DNA of 64,000 nt, taken from the NCBI GenBank assembly GCA_023423405.1, contig JAFAFR010000098.1, forward strand, positions 62,001-126,000, read 5' to 3'. The notes under the pieces were generated by a model, which worked only from the letters and a program-made list of their open reading frames with translations, was not told the DNA's origin and did no database searches. Origin of the DNA: Bacteroidota bacterium. Lineage in GTDB: Bacteria > Bacteroidota > Bacteroidia > Chitinophagales > Chitinophagaceae. The position numbers were made by a program, and so were the translations under genes. This document shows, piece after piece, positions 51,958 to 61,800 of this stretch. Numbering within the stretch: the first letter of the stretch is position 1; each line of letters begins with the position of its first letter.

Positions 51958-52422
51958 TTAAAAATCCAGCGAACAGTTGATCCACTCGGGATCAAGGTGG
52001 GCGCCGTATTTGCGATAGAACCGTATGGCAGGTTCGTTCCAGTCGAGCACCTGCCATACCATTCCGTTGAAGCCTTTTTCTCTGGCTTCCTCCAGCAGGC
52101 GTTCGAAGAGCGCCTTTCCCAGCCCCATGCCTCTTTTTTCTTCTGTTACCAGGATGTCTTCCAGGTAAAGGCGCTGACCTTTCCAGGTACTGTAGCGGAT
52201 ATAATAGAGCGCAAAGCCTTCCACCCTGCCGTCCAGCTCGGCTACAAAGGCCCACCACACGGGGTTTGGACCAAAGCCGCTGTCGGCAAAATGGTCCAGG
52301 CTCACCGTAACCTGGCCGGGTGCTTTTTCAAATTGGGCCAGCTCCCGGATCAGTTCCAGGAGCCGGGGACAGTCGGCCCGCTCCGCCCGCCGGATGCGGA
52401 TATGGGCTGGTAGTATTTTCAT
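51958..52422 (-). CDS. GNAT acetyltransferase, diamine-acetyltransferase-like
   Basis: The protein has 154 residues from ATG 52422 (MKILPAHIRIRRAERAD). The layout LIRELAQFEKAPGQVTVSL, ALYYIRYSTWKGQRLYLEDILV, RGMGLGKALFERLL and WNEPAIRFYRKYGA follows spermidine/spermine N1-acetyltransferase-like proteins. The acetyl-CoA loop is RGMGLG. An upstream start would add 18 residues without similarity to the fold. Confidence 0.88.
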   Translation of the reverse strand: MKILPAHIRIRRAERADCPRLLELIRELAQFEKAPGQVTVSLDHFADSGFGPNPVWWAFVAELDGRVEGFALYYIRYSTWKGQRLYLEDILVTEEKRGMGLGKALFERLLEEAREKGFNGMVWQVLDWNEPAIRFYRKYGAHLDPEWINCSLDF

Positions 52423-52514
52423 GCAGGATCGCTTTCGGGAGGGCCAAAAATAGCCTAAAATGGGTAGGTGGACCAATTATAAAAAAACGTAATTTAGGTG
52501 AGCAACTATCTGGT

Positions 52515-53072
52515 ATGCGCCCCGCTGCAATTGATAGGATTTGTATCATTTTCTTCTTATTGACAGGATGGATCTTCCTGCCCGCTCATCTTTTATCCCA
52601 GGGTTACGACTGGCGTTCCAAAATAGATGTCAAAGTTCAGATTGCCGACAGCCTCGCCATGCGTTCGCAAAATACTTTTCACCTGAATAAATTCATCCAG
52701 AACGACCGGCCCATCCGGGAAACCTGGCACTACACTGTTTTCCACGGAAAGGTGGTGATCTTCGAAGTGCATTATTTCGTGGACTCGCTCGAATACCAGG
52801 AAGTATATTATCTCGACCGCGACCAGATCATTTGCATGGAGCAGTATGAAATTTTATATCCCGCGCATGCTGACGACCGCATCCTTTGGGGAACCGTGGG
52901 ATTTTTTGAGAACCAGTCGCTCCGCCAGTACATTACCATGGGCCGGGTGCAGCAGGACGATCTGCTGCCCGAATGGGACGCCATCAACCGCTTCAAATCG
53001 CGGTACAAAGAACTGGTAGCTACGCGGCCCCTGCTGGAAAAAGAGCTCAAAGAGGCTAACTTCGTGCCATGA
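52515..53072 (+). CDS. Uncharacterised secreted or anchored protein
   Basis: The protein has 185 residues from ATG 52515, with a hydrophobic N-terminal segment (IICIIFFLLTGWIFLPAHLL, approximately residues 10-29) that may be a signal peptide. The rest contains KVVIFEVHYFVDSLEYQEVYYLDRDQIICMEQYEI and a helical C-terminus. No family is recognised. Its stop overlaps the start of the nucleoid-associated protein gene by 4 bases, so the two are translated together. Confidence 0.75.
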   Translation: MRPAAIDRICIIFFLLTGWIFLPAHLLSQGYDWRSKIDVKVQIADSLAMRSQNTFHLNKFIQNDRPIRETWHYTVFHGKVVIFEVHYFVDSLEYQEVYYLDRDQIICMEQYEILYPAHADDRILWGTVGFFENQSLRQYITMGRVQQDDLLPEWDAINRFKSRYKELVATRPLLEKELKEANFVP

Positions 53073-54112
53073 CCGCACTCGAAGCCGTAACGCTCCAGAA
53101 AACCATCGTTCATAAAATAGGAAACCCCAGTCGCGGTGAAGCCATCCGCCTTTCACCCAACCCGCTTACCCTCAACGACGAGTTGGTAAGAAGTCTATTG
53201 ATCCGTTATTTTTTATCGCCTTTTAACGAAAATGAATGTTACCGGTTCACGCATCTCAGCGATATACAGATGAACGAAGTGTACCGGTATGTACGGAACA
53301 TTTTTGAAAATCCGCAGGATTTTGTAAAAGAGTCGCTGTTGCTGGCGCAGTTACTGTACAGCAAATCCACGCATGTGCGGGTGAAAGAAGGCGAGTTGTA
53401 TGTAGCGCATTTCAATAATATTTTTTTTGAAGGAAAAGAGACCGAAGCCATCGGCATCTTCAAATCGGAAACCAAGGAAACCTTCCTGAAAATATTTGCG
53501 CATGGCCAGGGATGGGAACTGGGTGCGGAAGACGGCATCAACATCAACAAGCTCGACAAGGGCTGCCTCGTGTTCCGCACGCAGGAAGAAGACGGATACA
53601 AAGTGTGCGTGGTAGACCAGACCAATAAACAGGACACGCAATACTGGATCAACGATTTTCTGCAGGTGAGTCCCTGGTCCGACAGTTACCACCATACCAA
53701 CCAGGCCCTGGGCCTCTGCAAACTCTTCATCGAAAATGAATACGCTGAAAAATTTGATATCTCCAAATCGGACCAGATCGATCTCCTGAACCGGTCGATG
53801 GATTATTTCAAAACGAAGGAACAGTTCAGCCTGCAGGATTTCACGGAAGAAGTGATGCACCATCCCGATGTGGTGGACAGCTTTCTTGATTTCAAACGGA
53901 ATTACGAGGGCAACCGCAATTTCGCCATCGACGAGGCTTTCGACATCAACCTGGCGGCAGTGAAAAAGCAGTCAAAGGTTTTTAAGAGCGTGCTGAAGCT
54001 GGATAAAAATTTTCACATCTATATTCATGGCCGCCGTGATCTCATCGAAAGGGGATACGATGAGACCACGGGCCAGAAATATTATAAGCTCTATTACGAA
54101 GAAGAGTCCTGA
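53069..54112 (+). CDS. Nucleoid-associated protein (NdpA family)
   Basis: The protein has 347 residues, typical for the 37-kDa nucleoid-associated family. HKIGNPSRGEAIRLSPNPL, LLYSKSTHVRVKEGELYVAHF, GIFKSETKETFLKI and the SPWSDSYHHTNQALGLC segment follow the family pattern. The exact DNA-binding role is poorly defined in relatives. It overlaps the upstream uncharacterised gene by 4 bases and converges on fabH. Confidence 0.85.
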   Translation: MTALEAVTLQKTIVHKIGNPSRGEAIRLSPNPLTLNDELVRSLLIRYFLSPFNENECYRFTHLSDIQMNEVYRYVRNIFENPQDFVKESLLLAQLLYSKSTHVRVKEGELYVAHFNNIFFEGKETEAIGIFKSETKETFLKIFAHGQGWELGAEDGININKLDKGCLVFRTQEEDGYKVCVVDQTNKQDTQYWINDFLQVSPWSDSYHHTNQALGLCKLFIENEYAEKFDISKSDQIDLLNRSMDYFKTKEQFSLQDFTEEVMHHPDVVDSFLDFKRNYEGNRNFAIDEAFDINLAAVKKQSKVFKSVLKLDKNFHIYIHGRRDLIERGYDETTGQKYYKLYYEEES

Positions 54113-54125
54113 TCCCGGGGGCGGA

Positions 54126-55118
54126 TCAGTAAGCCCACTTCACCAGGATGGCGCCCCAGGTGAAGCCGCCGCCGAATGCGGCAAGGACGAGGTTATCGCC
54201 CTTTTTCAACTGGTTCTGCCATTCCCAGAGGCAAAGCGGAATGGTGCCGGCGGTGGTATTGCCAAAACGCTGGATATTGATCATCACCTTTTCGTGGGGC
54301 AGTCCCATTCGCTGGGCGGTGGCGTCGATGATGCGGAGATTGGCCTGGTGGGGAACCAGCCAGGCAACATCGTCGCCGGTGAGGTTGTTTTTTTCCAGCA
54401 ACTCAGCGCTCACATCGGCCATGCCTTTCACGGCAAATTTGAATACCGTTTTGCCTTCCTGGTGCGCAAAATGTTCGCGGTTGGTAACGGTTTCGAGCGA
54501 TGCGGGAAAGGCAGATCCACCTGCTTTCATGTTGAGGTAGTGGCGGCCGCTGCCGTCGCTTTTCAGGATGCTGTCGAGCACGCCGAAGCCTTCGATATTG
54601 GGTTCCAGCAGCACGGCGCCGGCGCCGTCGCCAAAAATGACGCAGGTATTGCGGTCGGTATAGTCGATGATGGCGCTCATTTTATCGGCGCCCACCACCA
54701 CTACTTTTTTATAACGCCCGCTTTCTATATAAGTGGCGCCGGTGGTCAGGGCAAAGACGAAGCCGGAGCAGGCGGCGCTCATATCATAGCCCCAGGCATT
54801 TTTTGCGCCGATCTTATCGCAAACCACGTTGGCAGTGGCGGGGAACACCATATCGGGTGTTACAGTGGCCACAATCAGGCAATCGATCTCCAGCGGGTCG
54901 ATGCCGCGTTTCTGGCAAAGCTCCAATACAGCCGGCACGATCATGTCGGAGGTGGCAAGGCCTTCTCCTTTTAAAATGCGTCTTTCAGAAATGCCGGTTC
55001 GGGTACGGATCCACTCGTCGTTGGTATCCACCATTTTTTCCAGGTCAAAATTGGTGAGCACATGTTCTGGAACATATCCTCCCACAGAAGTAATGGCGGC
55101 TGTAATTTTTTGGGTCAT
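54126..55118 (-). CDS. fabH: 3-oxoacyl-ACP synthase III
   Basis: The protein has 330 residues. It starts fatty-acid chains by condensing an acyl-CoA with malonyl-ACP. The catalytic Cys lies in DMSAACSGFVFALTTGATYI, the His in VPHQANLRIIDATAQRMG and the Asn in FGNTTAGTIPLCLWEW. The N-terminal VGGYVPEHVLTNFDLEKMVDTNDEWI is standard. It diverges from ruvA. Confidence 0.95.
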   Translation of the reverse strand: MTQKITAAITSVGGYVPEHVLTNFDLEKMVDTNDEWIRTRTGISERRILKGEGLATSDMIVPAVLELCQKRGIDPLEIDCLIVATVTPDMVFPATANVVCDKIGAKNAWGYDMSAACSGFVFALTTGATYIESGRYKKVVVVGADKMSAIIDYTDRNTCVIFGDGAGAVLLEPNIEGFGVLDSILKSDGSGRHYLNMKAGGSAFPASLETVTNREHFAHQEGKTVFKFAVKGMADVSAELLEKNNLTGDDVAWLVPHQANLRIIDATAQRMGLPHEKVMINIQRFGNTTAGTIPLCLWEWQNQLKKGDNLVLAAFGGGFTWGAILVKWAY

Positions 55119-55224
55119 GCGTTAAATTTCAAAAGCGCACCAAAATTAAGGCAAATTGCTGTTAACCAGCAGATGCTTTGGCAGGGTAGTTGTTTGCAAG
55201 GAGCGAATAGATTATTTTGCGGCC

Positions 55225-55809
55225 ATGATCGCTTATGTGAGGGGCCGGTTTGCCCTTTTAACACCTACCTATGTTTATGTGGATGTCCAGGGCCTGGGAT
55301 ACGAGGTTTTCATATCCCTGCATACCTACGAGAACATCCGCGACAAATCGGAGGGTCAGTTGTTTACGTATCTTCATATCCGGGAAGATGCTCATATTTT
55401 GTATGGATTCGCTACCCTGGCTGAAAAAGAAATGTTTCTCCAGTTGCTGGCGGTCAACGGGGTAGGGGCTTCCACCGCCCGGATGATGCTTTCTTCGCTA
55501 AAACCAGAAGAGATCAGCCGTGCCATCCTGCAGGGAAATGCCCGGCAACTGGAATCGGTGAAGGGGATCGGGAAAAAGACCGCGGAAAGGATCGTACTGG
55601 AACTGAGGGACAAACTGAATCGCCAACAGACAGATGTAAATATTTCAAATACAAACGACAATACGGCTGAGCAGGATGCGTTAAATGCACTGCTGGCATT
55701 GGGAATCGCCCGTTCTGCCGCCGAGCAGGCACTCCGTAAGGCGATGACCCAGTTACCAGGTTCCGGTAAAGTAGAGGACATCATCAAATCAGCACTTAAA
55801 AACATGTAA
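55225..55809 (+). CDS. ruvA: Holliday junction branch-migration subunit RuvA
   Basis: The protein has 194 residues. The OB-fold start MIAYVRGRFALLTPTYVYVDVQGLGYEVFIS, the helix-hairpin-helix LLAVNGVGASTARMML and VKGIGKKTAERIVLELRDKL, and the C-terminal RuvB-binding domain DALNALLALGIARSAAEQAL are all present. It holds the Holliday junction for RuvB. It lies 45 bases before sprA. Confidence 0.95.
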   Translation: MIAYVRGRFALLTPTYVYVDVQGLGYEVFISLHTYENIRDKSEGQLFTYLHIREDAHILYGFATLAEKEMFLQLLAVNGVGASTARMMLSSLKPEEISRAILQGNARQLESVKGIGKKTAERIVLELRDKLNRQQTDVNISNTNDNTAEQDALNALLALGIARSAAEQALRKAMTQLPGSGKVEDIIKSALKNM

Positions 55810-55854
55810 GCCTAGAGATCTATTTATACTCAACTAATTTTTGGGAAAAAGACT

Positions 55855-58800
55855 GTGGGCAAACTACTGAAACGGAACGGGATAAGGACCATCCTGCTAC
55901 TGCTGGCATTTGTGGCGGGAGGCAGTGCTGCCTTTGCCTACCAGCAGACCGATAGTCTCCGCCGGGCCGACAGCGCCCGCGCATCTTCCGCTAAGGATAC
56001 CCTGGTGTTCCCGCTCCGCGACCGTCGCGGCGATCCCATACAGTCGCCCAACCGCAATCCCTTCGACCTGGCCGATCCTTCCAATCTCAAGCGTACCGTG
56101 GAATACGACCCCGTTACCCGGCAATATTATATTGTAGAAAAGATAGGAGACAAATTTTACCGGGCGCCCACCTATATGAGCTTTGAGGAATACCTTCGCT
56201 TCAAGGCCCGGGAGCAGGAAGCGGAATATTTCCGGGAAAGGGCCGACGTGCTCAGCGGGCTCAACCGTAAGAACATTCGTCCGAAACTGTCGGTTTCCGA
56301 AGATTTCTTCAACCGCATTTTTGGCAACGGCAAAATAGACATCCATCCCCAGGGGAATGTGGACATCATTGCCGGCTACCAGGGACAGAACATTAAAAAC
56401 CCCACCCTGCCGGAAAGGGCGCGGAAAAACGGCGGCTTCGATTTCGATATGAACGCCAACCTGAGTGTGCTGGGAAACGTGGGCAGTAAAATGAAATTGC
56501 CCATTTCCTACAATACCCAGGCAAATTTTGATTTCGAGAACCAGCTCAAGCTCGACTATACGGGCAATTCCGATGAGATCATCAAAAGGATCGAAGCGGG
56601 AAATGTCAGCTTCTCCTCCAAGGGTACGCTGATCCCCGGTGCGCAATCGCTTTTTGGTATCAAAACGCAGTTGCAGTTCGGCAAGCTCTTCATCACCGGC
56701 GTACTGGCCAACCAGCGCGCGCAACGCCAGTCGCTGGGACTGGTGGGTGGCGCCGCTTCCACCAATTTTGAGTTCAAAGCCAACGATTACGAGGAGAACC
56801 GGCACTTCATTTTGGCGCAGTATTTCCGCCAGAACTATAACAAGGCCATGGCCAACCTGCCGGCAGTCAATTCGCTGGTGAACATCCTGCGGCTGGAAGT
56901 GTGGGTCACCAACCGGAACGGCTCCACCACCGATACCCGCGACGTAGTAGCCCTGGCCGACCTGGGTGAAAAATATCCCTATAACTACCCGGTTTCGCCG
57001 GGCTTCGACAGCCTGCCGTCCAATACGGTGAACGGCCTCTACCAGGCCATCACCAGCGATCCGGCCAGCCGTTTTTCCAGCCAGGTAACGGGTAAACTGG
57101 CCAGCCTGGGACTCAAGCCCGTACAGGATTTCGAAAAAACATTCGCCCGCAAGCTGGGGGTGAGCGATTATTATTTCAACCCGCAGGTGGGATTTATCTC
57201 GCTCAACCAGCCCCTGCAGAGCGATGAAGTGCTGGGTGTGGCTTTCCAGTATTCGTATAACGGCCGCATATACCAGGTGGGTGAATTTTCCCAGGACGTG
57301 CCGCCCGATACCACGGCCATTATTGCCGGTAACCCGAAAGTGCTGTTCCTGAAACTGCTGAAAGCCACTTCGCAAAGGACACAGCTCCCCATCTGGGACC
57401 TGATGATGAAAAACGTGTACGCCCTGCGCACCCGCGAAGGCGGTTATATCGCCAGTGTGCAAAACACCGATTTTAAACTGAACGTATTGTACGAAGAGCC
57501 CAGCCTGGGCACCAAACGTTACCTGCCCGAAGGTCCCAAAAGCGGGTTGCCGCTGATCTCGGTGCTCAACCTCGACCGGCTCAACAACAACCGCGATCCG
57601 CAGCCCGACGGGGTATTCGATTTTATTGAAGGCTTCACCATTATTTCGAACCAGGCCCGGGTCATATTCCCGCTGCTGGAACCCTTTGGCCGCGACCTCG
57701 ACAGCATCGCCTTCCAGGGCGTGAGCCAGGACATCAGGGACAAATATGTGTTCACGCCGCTTTACGATACCATTAAGGAAATCGCAAAAACCTATGCCAA
57801 CCTCGACCGCTTTGTGATAGAGGGGACGGCCAAAGGATCGTCGGCCTCGGAAATTTCGCTGGGCGCTTTCAATGTGCCCCAGGGATCGGTGACGGTTTCT
57901 GCCGGTGGCAATACCCTGCGCGAAGGAGTAGATTATATTGTAGACTACAACCTGGGTACGGTAAAGATCATCAACCAGGCCATTCTCAATTCGGGCATAC
58001 CTGTGAATGTGCAATACGAGAACAACGCCACGTTCGGCATACAGCAAAGAAATTACCTCGGATTGCGGTGGGACTATATGGCCATCAACACGGCCAGGGA
58101 ATCGCTGACGGTGGGCGGCCAGTTGGTGCGATTGGGTGAGCGGCCCTATTTCACGAAGATGAACTATTCGGAAGATCCCATCCGCAATACCATGTACGGG
58201 CTCGATTTCAGCTACCGTACGGAAGTGCCCAAGCTCACCCGGCTGGTCGACAAGCTGCCTTTCTACACCACCAACGAAATGAGTACCATCACGGCCTATG
58301 GCGAAGGTGCGGTGCTCAAACCGGGGCACCCGCCGCAGATCGGGAAGGGGAACGAAGGGCTGATCTATATCGATGACTTCGAAGGAACACGCAACAGCAT
58401 TGACCTGCGCTTTCCCATCATCAACTGGTCGCTGGCTTCCACGCCGCAAAACAATGGACTGTTCCCCGAGGGCTCGCTGAAAGACTCGCTGGCCTACGGT
58501 TTCAACCGGGCCAAGTTTTCCTGGTACAATATTGAACCCAACCTGCAGGACAAGAATGCGCCCAACAACCCCATTGCGGATAAGAGCTCGCTCGACGATC
58601 CGCGCGTGAAAGCCATCCTGCAGCAGCAACTGTTCCCGGCCAAAACGCCCGATTACGGATCGGCCCAACTGATCACTTTTGATATGGCGTATTATCCCAC
58701 CGAACGCGGTCCCTATAACTTTGACGCGCGCCCGGGCAGCATTTCACCCGCCGGCAAGCTGTTGCGGCCGCAAACCCGCTGGGGCGGTATCATGCGCGGC

Positions 58801-61800
58801 CTCGACCAGGTGGATTTTGAAACGGGCAACGTGGAATTCATCGAGTTCTGGATGCAGGACCCTTTCCTGCGCCAGCCCAACAGCAGCGGCGGTGAACTCT
58901 ACTTTAACCTCGGTAATATTTCAGAAGACGTGCTGCGCGATGGAAGGCGCTTTTTTGAGAACGGCCTGCCGACGCCGAATATCCAGGCGGGTGTGGATTC
59001 CACCACCGATTGGGGAAGGGTGCCCAGCAATCCCATCCAGGTGACTACGGCCTTCAGCAACGATCCCAGCGACCGCCCCTTCCAGGACGTTGGTTTCGAC
59101 GGCCTCGACGACGACGGCGAAAGAAGAAAATTCAACAACTACCTCAGCCAACTGGCCGCCATCACCGGCACCGGTTCGGCCGCTTACCAGGCTGCGCTGA
59201 ACGACCCGGCTAACGACAACTTCAAGAACTACCGCGATGCAGCCTACGATGCCGAAAAAGCGGATATCCTGGCCCGTTATAAAGCCATCAATAATCCGCA
59301 CGGTAACTCGCCCATTGCAGACAACAATTCATCTATCACCACGGCTTTCACCCTTTATCCCGACCAGGAAGACCTGAACCGCGACAATACCCTCAACGAA
59401 CTGGAAGAATATTTCCAGTACAAAGTGGAACTGAAACCGCAGAACATGGTGGTAGGGCAGAACTACATCACCGACATCCGCGAATTTACTTCCGATACCG
59501 TGCACCAGCGCTGGTTCCTCTTCCGCATACCGATCGATGAATACGAAAAGAAAGTGGGCGATATCCCCGATTTCAAATCGATCCGTTTCATCAGGATGTT
59601 TATGACCGGCTTCGAGGACAGCATTGTTACCCGCTTTGCCAAACTGGAATTGGTGCGTAACCAGTGGCGCCGTTATTCCTTTGAGCTCGATACGACCGGC
59701 ACTTATAAAACATTGCCGGAAAACAGTCCCATTACCCTGAACGTGCTGGCAGTGAATGTGGAAGAGAACGCCAACCGTTCCCCCGTGAACTATGTGGTTC
59801 CTCCCGGCATCAACCGCGTGCAGCAACTGAGCAATAACAACGTAAATATCCTGCAGAACGAGCAGGCCATGAGTATGCAGGTGTGTAACCTGGAGCCCGG
59901 GAAGGGCAGGGGCGTGTTCAAAACGCTCAACCTCGACCTGCGGCAGTATGGGAAGCTGAAAATGTTTACGCATACGGAAAGTGTGATCGGTTCGCCCACG
60001 CTCCACGACAACGAACTGAGCGCTGTGATCCGCATCGGGAATGATTTTGCCGGTAACTATTACGAAGTGCGCATTCCACTGAAAGTGACACCTCCGGGCA
60101 AATATTCCGATGCCAATCCTGAAATGGTATGGCCGCTGGAAAACGAGCTCGACCTCGACCTGCAGCGGCTGATCGATCTTAAGCTGCACCGCAATGCCGC
60201 CTCACAACCCAATCTCTACTACAAGGAAACCGATGCCGACGGCAAGAGCTATGCCATCTTCGGTAACCCCAACCTGGGCGAGGTAAGGGGTATGTTCCTG
60301 GGGGTCATTAACAATACTACCGGTAATATATGTTCGGAAACCTGGTTCAACGAGCTGCGCCTTTCGCAGATCGATGAAAACGGCGGCTGGGCGGCCACGG
60401 GCAGGGTAGACATTAAGCTGGCCGACCTGGGTACCCTGTCTTTCTCAGGCGCCTATCGCAGCATTGGTTTCGGAAACCTGGAACAGCGGGTGGGCGAACG
60501 CAGCCGTGAAAATTTCAGCCAGTTCGATGCGGCTACCAGCCTGGAGCTTGGTAAGCTATTGCCTGCCAAAGCGGGCGTATCGATCCCCGTTTACGCCGGT
60601 TATTCACAAACCATTCTTACGCCGGAATACGATCCCTACGACCTGGATGTAAAACTGAAAGACAAGCTGGCTGCGAACTCGGGCGATACACGCGACAGCA
60701 TCCGCCGCGATGCCATCGACATGACGTCCACCAAAACGGTGAACTTCACCAATGTGCGCAAGCTGAACACCACTGGTAAAAAACAGAAAGTGTACAGCCT
60801 GGAAAACTTTGATGTGAGTTATTCTTACACCAAGACAGAACATTTCAGCCCGCTGGTGGAAGCCGAGGAAATGGTGCGCCACCGCGCCGGCCTCGGATAC
60901 AATTATACGTCCACACCCAAGTACTGGGAGCCATTCCGGAAGATGGTCAAGAGCCGCTCGCGCTGGGTGGACCTGGTGAAGGATTTCAACCTTAACTATG
61001 CGCCTTCGCTGCTGAGCTTCCGGGCCGATGTGAACCGGCAGTTCGGCGCCATCCGTCCAAAGAATGTGGGCGGCCCCAAAAATGTGATCCCCGAAACCTA
61101 CGATAAATATTTCACCTTCGACAGGTATTATAACCTGCGCTGGGACCTTACGAAATCTTTCAACATAGACTTTACGGCCATTAACAAAGCCCGCGTAGAT
61201 GAAGATTCGGGCAGGCTTGACCGTGAGGAGAAAAAACGCATGTGGAACCATTTCTGGAAAGGCGGAAGGAATATCAATTACGACCAAACAGCGAATTTCA
61301 CGTATACGCTGCCCACCCAAAAACTTCCGCTGACCGACTGGACCACGGTGCGCGTTGGTTACCTGGCCCGTTACAACTGGATGGCTGCTTCGCTCGATAC
61401 TTTTGCGCGCAGCCTGGGTAATTTCATAGGGAATGCCGCAGAGAAAAACATCACCGGTGAGTTTGACCTGACCAGGCTGTACAATAAATCCCGTTTTCTG
61501 CGTTCGCTCGACTGGGACCAGGCGCCCGCGCCGCAGGCCGCTGCGCCAAAAGACAGCACCGGTAAGGCTCCCCCCCGGCAGCAGGCAAAAGATCCCAACG
61601 CACCCATGCAGCTCAATACAGTGGTGAAGGTAGTTGGGCGTATTATTACATCGGTGAAAAGGGTAAGCGTGCAATATTCGGATGCGGCCAGCACCACCCT
61701 GGTGGGTTATACCGACAGCGCCAGATGGCTGGGCATGAACATGCGATCGAATGCACCGGGCTGGGGTTTTGTGTTCGGCAAACAGCCCGATACGAATTTT

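Noticed and set aside
55897..58668. A 923-codon open frame antisense to sprA
   Set aside because: It mirrors GC-rich codon use of sprA, has no recognisable domain or signal, and sits wholly within a firm gene.
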